This document shows, piece after piece, positions 22,150 through 33,007 of a DNA stretch of 64,000 nucleotides. The notes beneath the pieces were generated by a model. It saw only the letters and a list, made by a program, of their open reading frames with translations. It made no database searches and was not told where the DNA came from. The DNA is from Hevea brasiliensis (lineage: Eukaryota > Streptophyta > Magnoliopsida > Malpighiales > Euphorbiaceae), in contig NC_079499.1 of NCBI RefSeq assembly GCF_030052815.1, positions 87,893,183 to 87,957,182 of the forward strand. The letters run 5' to 3'. Position 1 is the first letter of the stretch; every line of letters begins with the position of its first letter. Made by a program: the position numbers and the translations under genes.

Positions 22150-22422
22150 CTCGTCCGAGCATTTAATGCTCACGATGTTCCAGGTAGTGCATCGGATAGC
22201 GGGACTAGCCAGCTGTTCTGACACGTCTCACGAATATTCCAGAGATTCCATAATGAGATCGGTTAACTATAGAGCGGCAGATTAAGGTGTTTTGAATTAC
22301 GGATCAGATAAGTGTCATTCAAACAAAGAGTCGGATCGGATAAATACTTCAGATATCGGAAAATAATCAATGCAATAATAATAAAACAACAGTTGTCAAA
22401 ATATATTTTATTTCCGAAAAGA

Positions 22423-22559
22423 TCTGATTACATCATTTGGGCGATCTCTGGAGATCGGATTACAGTAAAGGTCTAATTACATCATTTGGGCGATCTCTAA
22501 AGATCGGATTACATTAAAGGTCTGATTACATCATAAGGGCGATCTTTAGAGACCGACGG
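22423..22559 (+). repeat. 49 bp repeat x ~2.8 between divergent promoters
   Basis: Units start at 22423, 22472 and 22521 (TCTGATTACATCATTTGGG, TCTAATTACATCATTTGGG, TCTGATTACATCATAAGGG). Each is followed by a GATC-centred near-palindrome. It is the same array as in the 5' LTR, placed ~280 bp behind the antisense TATA and ~1.2 kb ahead of the sense TATA. Confidence 0.75.
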
Positions 22560-23773
22560 AACATCCTATCTAAAAGGCCTATGTCAAAGCCTAGTCTCGT
22601 GGCTGAGTCAAAAGATGTGTTTGACCAGGAGACCGGCTGGGGGGACTATGACTCTCATGAGAATGAGAGAGGTCGTCATCAAAGTTACCGCTCGAAACCG
22701 AGCCGCTGTCGGAACACCCAGTGTGAAGAGGAGCCAGATGAACGCCAAAGAGCAGTCACCAGTGTTGAGGGGAATATTAGCAGTCTTCTCGCCCGAAATC
22801 AGTTCGCCGATTATATCGGGTGAACGATTCAAGATCGGCATGATCGAGGTCCTCGATCCAGATCGGTTAATTAGTCCAGTTCTCTCACTATCATCAGATA
22901 AGGTCGTCATGATTTTTCGATCACCGGGATCGTAAATTTTCAGGCAAGGAACGAAGAGGACAACCGAAAAAAGATTAAAAGCGGTCATTTTGTCCGGAAT
23001 TGTTGCCGGAACAGCTAGAACAAGGAAAATGAGGAGAATAGGGGAGAAAGTCAAGTGAGGTAGGGCTTCCCGATTGAAGGTATATATATAGGAAAATTTG
23101 AGCATTTATTGCAAGCAGAAAACGAAGTGGACACCTCGAGAATTGAGGGAAATAAATGCTTTGACTGTACCGAACCCGACAAAAAGGAAGACTGGTGTGG
23201 TAAAGATCGGTAGAAGGGAGACCGGCATGAAAGATCGGAAGAGAGCATGTCAGGAGAGATCGGAAGAGAGGAACTCGGTATGAGAGATCGAAAAAGGATC
23301 ACACTCAAAAGACCAGAAAGGAGGGAAGGTCGGAAGACAAAGAGAATGAGACAACTCCTGCCGATTATAGTCATAATAAGAGTCGAGGTAGTTAAAGCGT
23401 TTGCAGGTGAAATCTCAACCGCACGCCCTAGAATCGCCCGCACTACTGACATGTGCCAGAGTACGTCAGGACAGCGCTGTACATCCTAATCTCCACCGTT
23501 GATCTTACTTGTAAGGACGAGCTCGGAGCCCTCGGATCGAAGAAGAAAACGATAAGATCAACGCCTTTCACTCCTAGCCCTTGGATCGCTCTTGACAAGA
23601 AATTTTGGGCTGTCAGATTAGAAGAGAGAAAAGGATAAATACTCCGGAAGGGATCCCAGTCGTCCGTTCTGATTCTCTTTAATTCCTGAGCCCTTAAATC
23701 ATGTCCTTCAAAATCTTAACCCTCCATCTCTCCCAAAACAGATCCTGACCCTTCATGGGGAGCACCCGGTTCC

Positions 23774-23781
23774 TATAAATA
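23774..23781 (+). promoter_or_regulatory. Sense LTR TATA box
   Basis: TATAAATA in GGTTCCTATAAATACCTGC. It would place the genomic RNA start near 23805, making U3 ~4.2 kb and R-U5 ~1.77 kb. The equivalent box in the 5' LTR is mutated. Confidence 0.6.
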
Positions 23782-24824
23782 CCTGCATGAAAAACAGTTC
23801 AAGGAGGACGAAAAAAAGAGGGCAGTGACTATAGTGGAAGAACTCTGAAACTTAATTCAGTTCGTTACTCTGTTTTTTTTAGCGTTCATAAGAAAAACTT
23901 TTGAAACCAGTTTTCTAAAGTGTTTTCTTGCAAAAGGGATTCTTGAATACTGAAACTCTCTATTTTCAGTTCATTCAGTACCCTGTGGTGCTCTCATTTT
24001 CAGCTCTTTGTTTTATTCAGTTCCACTCCCATTGTCCAGACTCAACCTCATTTAAACTCAGGTATTATTTCGACCCGATTGCATTTTAGCGAAGCATCCT
24101 TCGTTTCAAGGCAGACCTTAACCTTCCGGTTATCAAACCTGCAGTTCTATTAAGCTTTGTGATTCAATACTTAGTTTAATAGATTTGGCTCCCTAAAGGT
24201 GAGTGCTCGTATTGCCATTTTATTAAGTGCTCATTTACATTCTTTTGCATTTCCTTTGTTCTTTTATGTACGTAGTTTTTTTTTTTTTTTAAAAGTTTAT
24301 ATTGCGCTAAAGAATACCAAAAGGTTACTCTCAGGTTTACTCCTTTGTTGATCAGTCCATTCTTTTTATTAATCTTTGTTATTTCTAAATGCAAGTTTTC
24401 TAGTCTCGAGTAATGTATAAAGGGGTCGGGTAAAATGTAGGTAATCGTATCTTAAGGGTCTCTTTAAAAATAATAAAAGGTCTAAACAATGAGTCGGGAA
24501 AATAGTAAGGCCGAATCACTAGAATAATGCAAAAGATAATTGAGTAAAACAACACAAGGCAGAGTAAAACCGAACTTTAAGATAGATAAATGGGATAGAT
24601 CGGGTATCAAAAGGTACTGGTAAGGCGATCACATAGGAAGGTCGGAAAATTCGGTTTGGTATCTCCTGACTGGATACAAGGTACCAATGAATTACAAGAA
24701 GCCTTATTCCGAGCCCCTACATCTTTAAATGCCAAAACCCTTAGTTCTAAGATTTCGTGACGTATAGCTGTAATCAAGTTTCAAGAGATCGGAAAAGTCC
24801 TTATCCGATCCCTATTAAAATAAA

Positions 24825-25172
24825 GGAGATCGGAGGAGAGTTCTTATCCGGTTTCCATTCAAAAATTTTTTAATAAATACTTAAAAGGAGATCGGAGGAG
24901 AGTTCTTATCCGGTTTCCACTTAAAAATCTTAATAAATACTTAAAAGGAGATCGGAGGAGAGTTCTTATCCGGTTTCCACCTAAAAATTTTAATAAATAT
25001 TTAAAAGGAGATCAGAGGAGATTTCTTATCCGATTTCCCCTTAAAATTTTTTAATAAATATTTAAAAAGGAGATCGGAGGAGAGTTCTTATCCGATTCTC
25101 AAGCTTAAAAATTTTAATAAATATTTAAAGGAGATCAGAGGAGAGTTCTTATCCGATTCCCAAATTAAATTT
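24825..25172 (+). repeat. ~61 bp tandem repeat x 6 in 3' LTR
   Basis: The same GGAGATCGGAGGAGAG units as in the 5' LTR (from 6938), also six copies, with a few substitutions (GATCAG in units 4 and 6). Confidence 0.85.
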
Positions 25173-26082
25173 CAACAAATACGTAATATGATTCCCCCTA
25201 AAATAAAATTAATACGAAACCGCAACTCACTAAGGTCGTCTCATTTACTTATGTATCTGGCTAATCCGAATTAGTGAAAAATTAAACATTCCTTTCGGTC
25301 AAAAGGATTAACATTTCTATTCAAACCCTCCTAACTATGAAGAACGTGAAGTTAAATCTGCTTACCCTCGTTGAGGGACGAGGTGGGGTGCCTAACACCT
25401 TCCCCACCCGTTCATGGACCCCGAACCTAGAATCTCTGTTTTTGAAGTGGTTTTATTCTAACTTACTTTCACAAATGGTTTTCTTTAATTTCCCTCAAAA
25501 TTAAAGTGGCAACTCCTCACTTTTCTCACTTCGGTGAGTGTTCGTTCAGGTGACCGCAAAATACCTTGTGACAGAAGTGAAACTATTTATGACCTGGTTC
25601 AAACTAATGCAATAGGCTTGTAATATGATGTTGCGTTATGCTTTAGGCCTATGAGTATCATTTGTATGTAAGATTTTTGTAAGTTAATTCAATCAAGAAT
25701 ATTAATAGGCAAAAAGTCCACATAAGCACTCATATTTTCAATAGATGGTCAAATAAGCCTAAAATTAAGTTTTGGGCCAAAAAAATCCTTATATTTTTTA
25801 ATAAGGCCAAATAAGTCTACACCTAATAAAATATTATTTTTTAATAATAAAATATTATTTTTTATTAAATATCCTCAAGTGGGCCAAGTAGTACACTTAA
25901 CCGAAGTACTGAAACTTGCAATAATAACAACCATTCAGGCAAGTTATGGAAGTAAAACCTTCTATGATCAAGTTCATACTAATGAAATAGGCTTGTATTC
26001 TGATATTGCGTTATGCTTTAGGCCCAAGAGTATCTTTTATTTTCAAGCTTTCTGTAAGTTAATTCAATAAAGAATATTTCAT

Positions 26083-26524
26083 GGAAAAAGGTCTACATAA
26101 GCTCTTGTACTTTCAGTAGAGGGTCAAATGAGTCTAAAATTAAATTTTGGGTCAAAGAAATCCCTATAAATTTAAATAAGGTCAAATACTACACCTAATA
26201 AAATATTATTTTTTAATAACAAAATATATTTTTTTAATTTTAAATATTAAAATTATTTATTATTTTTAATTTAAATAAAATTTAAAAAAAGAAATTGAAA
26301 AAGCATGGTGAATAAAAATTGTTTAATATTAAAATTATTATTTTTAATATTTTATTACTTAAAAAACCAAAAAACAATATTTATTATTAAAAAAATAATA
26401 TTTTATTAGGTGTAGACTTATTTGGCCTTAATTAGAAAGTATAGGGTTTATTTTGCCCAAAACTTAATTTTAAGCTTATTTGGCCCTTAATTGAAAATAC
26501 AGAGAATTATTTGATCTTTTTTCC
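26083..26524. repeat. Foldback (MITE-like) unit 1
   Basis: Inverted repeat with arms of ~135 bp or more and an AT-rich centre. The left end is GGAAAAAGGTCTACATAAGC; the right end is GATCTTTTTTCC. Inner arm parts such as GTCTACACCTAATAAAATAT and its complement match closely. No coding capacity. The AT-rich interior gives no other feature. Confidence 0.75.
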
Positions 26525-26620
26525 ACTATTAAAATGCATTCCAACTTGAAATTATTGAACTTGGGGGGTGTAGGGGTGGGTCAAATGTGTTTTTATTTGG
26601 CTTAGATGGTCGTGTGCTAG

Positions 26621-26857
26621 GTGGCAGCTACATCTTCCATTCAAGTAATTGCAGCAAGTTTCATGTCAGATGGTCTTAAGAAATCAAAATTGGCAAACCA
26701 ATTTGAACCTTCGTTTGCAATGACAAAATTTGCCCATTGGCTAGGGACAACTAGACTAAGCAGCCCACCATCATGTAGGACTCTTAGTGAATCATCAAGT
26801 GGGCTTAGTAGTACACATAACCAGTGTACCGGAGCTTGCAATAATAACAACCTGTAA
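26621..26857 (+). pseudogene. Exon-like gene tail in array monomer (best copy)
   Basis: Open from a possible splice acceptor (GTGCTAG|GTGGCAGCT at 26620) to TAA at 26857, ~78 codons. The frame contains SFMSDGLKKSKLANQFEPSF, then AMTKFAHWLGTT and a Ser-rich end RTLSESSSGLSSTHNQ. The composition looks like a real protein C terminus rather than chance, and several monomers keep the reading frame, though most are broken by stops or small indels. I do not recognise the gene. The frame on the opposite strand (RLLLLQAP...) is its shadow. Confidence 0.4.
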
Positions 26858-27373
26858 TGCATTTCGGGCATGCTTTGGAAGTAAAACCTTTTATGACCCA
26901 GTCCATACTAATGCAATAGGCTTGTAATATGATGTTGCGTTATGCTTTAGGCCTACGAGTATCCTTCGTATGTAAGGTTTTTGTTAGTTTATTCAATCAA
27001 GAATATTAATAGCCAAAAAGTCCATATAAGCCCTCATATTTTCAATAGAGGCTCAAACAAGCAGAAAATTACGTTTTGAGCCAAAAAAATCCTTATACTT
27101 TTTAATAAAGCCAAATAAGTATACACCTAATAAAATATTATTTTTTATTAAATATCCTCGAGTGAGCTTAGTAGTAAACTCAACTGGAGTACCGAAGCAC
27201 GCAATAATAACAACCTACAAGGCATTTCAAGCATGCTATGGAAATAAAACCTTCTATGACCCAGTTCATACCAATGCAATAAGCTTGTAATCTGATATTG
27301 CATTGTGCTTTAGTCCCATGAGTATCTTTTGCATTCAAGCTTTCTGTAAGTTAATTCAATAAAGAATATTTCA

Positions 27374-27824
27374 AAGAAAAAAGTCCACATTAGCCACTTG
27401 TACTTTCAGTAGAGGGTCAAATGTGCCTAAAATTAAGTTTTGGGCCAAAGAAATCCCTATAAATTTTAGTAAGGCCAAATAAGTCTACACATAATAAAAT
27501 ATTATTTTTTTAATAACAAAACATTGTTTTTTTTTTTAATTTTAAATATTAAAAATTATTTATTATTTTTAATTAAAATAAAATTAAAAAAAAAACTGAA
27601 AAATATGTGAATAAAAATTGTTTAATTTTAAAATTATTATTTTTAATATTTTATTAAATAAAAAACCAAAAAATAATATTTATTATTAAAAAAATAATAT
27701 TTTATTAGTTGTAGACTTATTTGGCCTTAATTAGAAAGTATAGGGTTTATTTTGCCCAAAACTTAATTTTAAGTTTATTTGGCCCTTGATTGAAAATACG
27801 GAGAATTATTGGATCTTTTTTTCC
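27374..27824. repeat. Foldback (MITE-like) unit 2
   Basis: Same structure as unit 1: left arm from AAGAAAAAAGTCCACAT, right arm ending GATCTTTTTTTCC, followed by AATATTAAAAT. Confidence 0.75.
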
Positions 27825-27991
27825 AATATTAAAATATATTCCAACTTGAAATTATCGAACTGGGGGGAGGGGGGTGGGTGTATGGGTGGGTTAAATGTGT
27901 CTTTATTTGGGTTAGATGGTCGTGTGCTAGGTGGCAGCTGCATCTTCCATTTAGGTAGTTATGGCAAGTTTCATGTCAGATGATCTTAAGG

Positions 27992-30900
27992 TGTAACACT
28001 CTCACGTTAGATAGTCCATACGTTCTACTGTTCTAGTGACCAATGTCTGTCCATATAGTTAGAATGTCTGGAACTATAATTAAACTAGAGTGAGAAGTTA
28101 TAAATAGACTAAATAATAGTAAGAAAAATTAAAGAAAAATTTTAAAAATAAAATACAATAAAGTTAAATGAGCCGTTGCCTCGGTGATGGGTGACCCTAA
28201 TGGAAAGTTACTGTAAAAACAACTAGTAGCCCAAAACCCGAGAGGAACCCTGTGAAATAATTTTTGGGATGCCAAAGAAGAGTTACGGAGCCCTAGGTAG
28301 GGTTAGAATTCCAAGAAAAGGTTAGGAGAATTTTTAAGATTGGTACAAATAGTTTTGGCTCCTTAAGCCAAATGGAGGGCATTTTGGTCATTTCACCTTC
28401 AGAGACGATTTTGACCAACTTATCCATTTATGTAAGTGAATTATATGACATAAAATATGAATAAAAATTTATGCAAATTAAATTGAAAATGAGTAGAGAA
28501 GAAAAGAAAAGAAAATGAATTAAAATGGAACTTATGACATTACTATGTTGTCATTTAAAAAGCTCTCACCAATCATAATGCAATAAGCTTTCTTAAAACA
28601 ATTAAAAGAGATAAAAATCAAAGAAAAAAAAATCAGATTTTACTTCTTCTTCAGCTGGCCGAACCACTCCTCACATTCACCATTGTTGTCCCTTCAGCCA
28701 AGCTTCATTTCCCACCAATTTACATCATAAAACCCTTTGTCCCTTTCATTAAAAATTGTCTTTGCACCTTGGGCAAGTAAAAGGCAGCAAAAAGAAGAAG
28801 AAAAATAGAGGTTTTGCAAGATTGGAAAGTAACTCTATCAAGGTTAGTGCTTACTTTCACATCTCTCTCTTTCTTTTCCATGGTAGAGACTTAAATGAGT
28901 AAGAAATTGCAAGAAATTTAAAGAAAATGTATGTGTACAAAGACTAAGAAAATTCGGAAGCCATGGGAGAGGGTTGAAATTTGTTGATTTAGTTGAATTA
29001 AATTTGCTTAGAAATGGTTTTTGATGAATATGTTCAAGTTAGATTTTGATTGGTGTGTGTTTGATGTAATGATGGATTATTAGGGTTAGGGTTTAAGGCA
29101 AACTTAGGGTTTTGCTTATGTGTTGGTGAATAAAAGTCCTAATGGTCAATTAGTGACCATTTAGCTATATTTGATGAGGAATTGAAGTAATTTATGCCAA
29201 TGGAATTGAGGTTAGATATGCTGCTTTAGGTGACCTGCAGGGCTAGATGTGAGTCTAGCAAATTTGGGCAACTGTAACTTGAGAGGTAGGTTCAATTGGT
29301 GCAAGGTCAATTGGACATGAAACTAGACACATAATGGCACAACTTTGATGAAGAAGCCTGTCCCAGAAAACCAACTTAAGTTGACCTAAAAATTGCCTCA
29401 ATCTGGATAACACACAAGCTGTCCCTGGAAAATGACTAAATGAACAGTGTTTATTCATTTGGCTATAACTCAGTGTAGAAATATCCAAATGATTTGAATT
29501 TTATATCAATGGAAATATTAGACAATTTAGAACAACTTTCATGAAGAACACAAACTCGAATTCTGAACCTAACCAATTCAAATTGCTAGTCCAAGTTAGG
29601 ACATCAAATCTGGCAGGACTAAATTTGCCTAGAAAATCTGGGTAAGGACCAGTCCGGCCAGTTATGGTAAATTGACCATAACTTGAGCTACAAAACTCCA
29701 AATTGAGTGATTTAAAAAGGAAATTAAAGAAGACACATAAAGAAACAACTTCATAAAGAAACAACTTTGATGAAGAAAAGTTTACCAAATTCTAACTGTA
29801 GCTTAGACTAATAGAACAATAAACATGGGACACAAAAAAAACTGAATTTTTGAAAATAATTCTAGGAGGCTTTGAATTGCAATTAGCAATCAACACCAAC
29901 AAACTTAGAACCCAAAATGTGGTATAATAATGTATCAAACATTTGTATACATATTATGTATAAAAAAGTCAACAATTTGAGTGAATAGTAATGTATGAAT
30001 AGTAACTCAAAAAACATAAGGAAAAATAAAAGAAATTAAAGAAGCCATTATGATTGATAATATAAATAATGTGATTAATGAATTATAATTTTTTGAATTT
30101 GAGTGACCATAAAATATAAAATAATGTTTTAAGTACAATGGTGCAGGAGAACTATTGATGAGAATTGTGATCAATATGAATGACATAATGAATGAATAAA
30201 TAAATAAATCATATTAATGTATGAATGAGACATTAGTTCTCATTGTTGTAGAAATGAATAATACTTTGAGTACAATGGTATAGAAGGATAATTGAAGTGA
30301 ATTGCGATCATATGAATGATCAAATGAATGTACAAATTATAATGAATGCATAAATTATAATGAATTGTATTTTAGAAATTTATACTTCCGTTAGGAATAG
30401 AATTGAAATATTATAAATTAAATAATGAAATAATAGAACATAATAACACTTAATGGTACTTATGTGCCCATTTATTGCCTAGACACATGTGTCAGAATGG
30501 ATAGATTGGCATGCAAATAGGGTATTATTTTAGCAGTACTACGTAAGGCTTTATGCCTGTATTCATGGCTTTATGCCCGCACTCATGGCATTTATGCCCA
30601 ATTACTTGTTATCATGGCTTTTAGCCATACTGATATGTTATCATGGCTTTTTAGCCATACTGATTGCATACGTGGTTGACGTACTGAGCTTACACGTCTC
30701 ATGGTATGACGGCCCGAGACACTGTGGTGTCCAGTGCCAATGATCCGTTATCTAGTTTAGTCAGCCTGCCATAGGTTACTTGGATAGTGAAATTTATTAA
30801 AATGAGTTAAGAATAATAGCAACTGAAAATATTAGCAATTAAATAAAAGAGTAAGAATATTTAAAATGAATTAGATTAGTTATTTAGCAGAAAGAATTGA

Positions 30901-31773
30901 AATGAACTGGACTGATGTTAAAAATTTATCTATTATGAAATGACTCTGAGAGCCTTAGTTATTATGAAATAATCAAAGATAACCTAGAAAGTATTGAATT
31001 AAACGATACAAAAGATTAGTAATAGAATTATAATTTAAATAAATGTTATAATGAACTATGTTTTATTTTCATCTGTATTTTGTATATTATTTTCTTTGTT
31101 ATATTATCGCACCACTAAGCAGCAATGCTTAGAGTGATGGATTTGTTTTCTCGCATAGGCACTGAAGATAACGCCTAGTGGATATTAGACTGGGATTTTG
31201 GAGTTCTGATCTGCAGAGTGTTCAAGGTTATCACCTCCTCAGCAATGCATGTAGATAGGGCTCACATAAGTCATTCTATGTATTTTGTATATTATAAATA
31301 TTTCTTAGGTTGTAATATAAACTAGGAAATTGTAATTAATGTGCATATGTTGTAGATTAATAAATTGACTATTTCATCTGAAATTAATTTGTATATTATG
31401 TCAATTATTAACTTGTGTAATTAGTTTATAAATCATGTAAATTTATAAAATTTGAGAATTTTTACATATGAATTGAGTATGAATGGAAAGTGTATGAATT
31501 TGAATATGGAATTGAAATATATGGATGATATTCAGTATGGATGAGATTTTATTTCAAAATATTATTAAAAATTTCAAGCAGGTGAATAGTGAAATAAGCC
31601 AAACGATAATAAAATAGGGGAAACTCCACCGGTTTCTCCTTAGAAAAATAATTGATATTAAAATATAACGAGAACAAATTATTAAAGAATAAAGTACGAT
31701 AAAATAGGGTGCTCTGGCACCGAGTGTGACATGTCTTGCTCGGTTACACTATAGATGGGTAAGGGGTATCACA
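27992..31773 (+). mobile_element. Solo LTR, chromovirus-like (3,782 bp)
   Basis: Starts TGTAACACTCTCACG and ends GGGGTATCACA. It is flanked by the 5 bp duplication TAAGG (27987-27991 and 31774-31778), and it interrupts the array exon at CTTAAGG. No internal domain, PBS or polypurine tract is present, so it is a solo LTR left by LTR-LTR recombination. Its first ~400 bp resemble the other Tekay/Del-type LTRs (GGGTGACC and GTGACCAATG blocks), but it is a distinct subfamily. There are no supported coding frames. Confidence 0.9.
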
Positions 31774-33007
31774 TAAGGAATCAAAGTTGGCAAATCAATT
31801 TGAACCTTCATTTGCAATGACAAAATTTGTCCATGGGCTAAGGACAACTAGACCAAGCAGCCCACCATCATGCAGGACTCTTAGCGAATCCTCAAGTGTG
31901 CTTAGTAGTACACATAACAAGAGTACCGAAGCTTGCAATAATAACAACCTGTAATGCATTTTGAGCATGCTTTGGAAGTGAAACCTTTTATGGCCTAGTC
32001 CATAATAATACAATACTCTTGTAATATGATGTTGCGTTATGCTTTAGGCCAATGAGTATCCTTCGTATGTAAGGTTTTTGTAAGTATATTCAATCAAGAA
32101 TATTAATAGGCAAAAAGTCCACATAAGCCCTCACATTTTCAATAGAGGGTCAAATAAGCATATAATTAAGTTTTGGACTAAAAAAATCTTTATACTTTTT
32201 AATAAAGCCAAATAAGTATACACCTAATAAAATATTATTTTTTATTAAATATCCTCAAGTGGGCCCAGCAGTACACTTAAGCGTAGTATCGAAGCTCGCA
32301 ATAATAAAAACCTACAAGGCATTTCAGGCATGCTATGGAAATAAAACCTTTTATGACCCAGTTCATACCAATGCAATAAGCTTGTAATCTAATATTGCAT
32401 TGTGCTTTAGTCCCATGAGTATCTTTTGCATTCAAGCTTTCTGTAAATTAATTCAATAAAGAATATTTCAAAGAAAAAAGTCCACATAAGCCCTTGTACT
32501 TTCAGTAGAGGGTCAAATGTGCCTAAAATTAAGTTTTGGGCCAAAGAAATCCCTATAAATTTTAATAAGGCCAAATAAGTCTACACCTAATAAAATATTA
32601 TTTTCTAATAACAAAATATTATTTTTTTTAACTTTAAATATTAAAAATTATTTATTATTTTTAATTAAAATAAAATTTAAAAAAGAAATTGAAAAACATG
32701 GTGAATAAAAATTGTTTAATATTAAAATTATTATTTTTAATATTTTATTATTTAAAAAACCAAAAAGTAATATTTATTATTAAAAAAATAATATTTTATT
32801 AGGTTTGGACTTATTTGGCCATAATTAGAAAGTATAGGGTTTATTTTGCCCAAAACTTAATTTTAAGCTTATTTGGCCCTTGATTGAAAATAGAGAGAAT
32901 TATTTGATCTTTTTTCCAATATTAAAATGCATTCCAACTTGAAATTAGCAAATCGGGGGGTGTAGGGTTGGGTTAAATGTGTCTTTATTTGGGTTAGATG
33001 GTCATGT
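31774..33007 (+). repeat. 1.29 kb tandem array, segment 2
   Basis: Continues the monomer interrupted by the preceding solo LTR (after TSD TAAGG, 31774-31778). It contains the rest of the gene tail, the second tail copy and one foldback. It ends at CATGT, the target duplication of the next solo LTR. Confidence 0.85.
32471..32917. repeat. Foldback (MITE-like) unit 3
   Basis: Left arm begins AAGAAAAAAGTCCACATAAG; right arm ends GATCTTTTTTCC. Arms and AT-rich centre are as in unit 1. Confidence 0.75.

Larger units (their letters stand above)
3581..25573 (+). mobile_element. Ogre/Tat-type LTR retrotransposon, 5'-truncated
   Basis: A ~22 kb element with the order LTR, PBS, ORF1, gag-pro, gap, RT-RNase H-integrase, long 3' UTR, PPT, LTR. 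The extra ORF ahead of gag, the TTGGCGACTCTGCTAGGGA primer site, the intron-like gap between protease and RT, and the very long LTRs are features of the Ogre branch of the Tat lineage. The 3' LTR is complete (6,011 bp). The 5' LTR lacks its first ~1.9 kb, so no left target duplication is present. All sense genes carry stops, so the copy is non-autonomous. It lies directly against the tandem array at 25574, where the sequence resumes inside a monomer (GAAGTGAAAC). Confidence 0.88.
19563..25573 (+). repeat. Ogre-type 3' LTR, complete (6,011 bp)
   Basis: Starts TGTAGACACC after the polypurine tract and ends TACCTTGTGACA, matching the end of the 5' LTR. The first ~1.9 kb has no partner here because the 5' LTR is truncated, so the 5' border rests on the TG start and the PPT. 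It holds a minus-strand gene (20120-21986), divergent TATA boxes, a 49 bp repeat and a ~61 bp repeat. Bases 19580-20060 contain about nine CCGATC-type motifs. Region 22560-23770 holds only short frames and no domain. The following bases GAAGT (25574-25578) would be the right target duplication, but the left one is gone. Confidence 0.85.
25574..27991 (+). repeat. 1.29 kb tandem array, segment 1
   Basis: First block of the host array, beginning inside a monomer. Each monomer has three parts: a gene-tail part (exon-like frame ending CAATAATAACAACCTGTAA, then a 3' UTR-like stretch); a second partial copy of that tail ~360 bp downstream, with an AATAAAGAATATT polyadenylation-like end; and a ~445 bp foldback plus a G-rich linker. 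Successive foldbacks start at 26083 and 27374 (1,291 bp apart). The block ends with TAAGG, the target duplication of the next solo LTR. Confidence 0.85.

Noticed and set aside
26641..26871. Minus-strand frames rich in Leu (RLLLLQAP...) in several array monomers
   Set aside because: They are the opposite-strand shadow of the Ser-rich exon-like frame and are cut at different points in each monomer.
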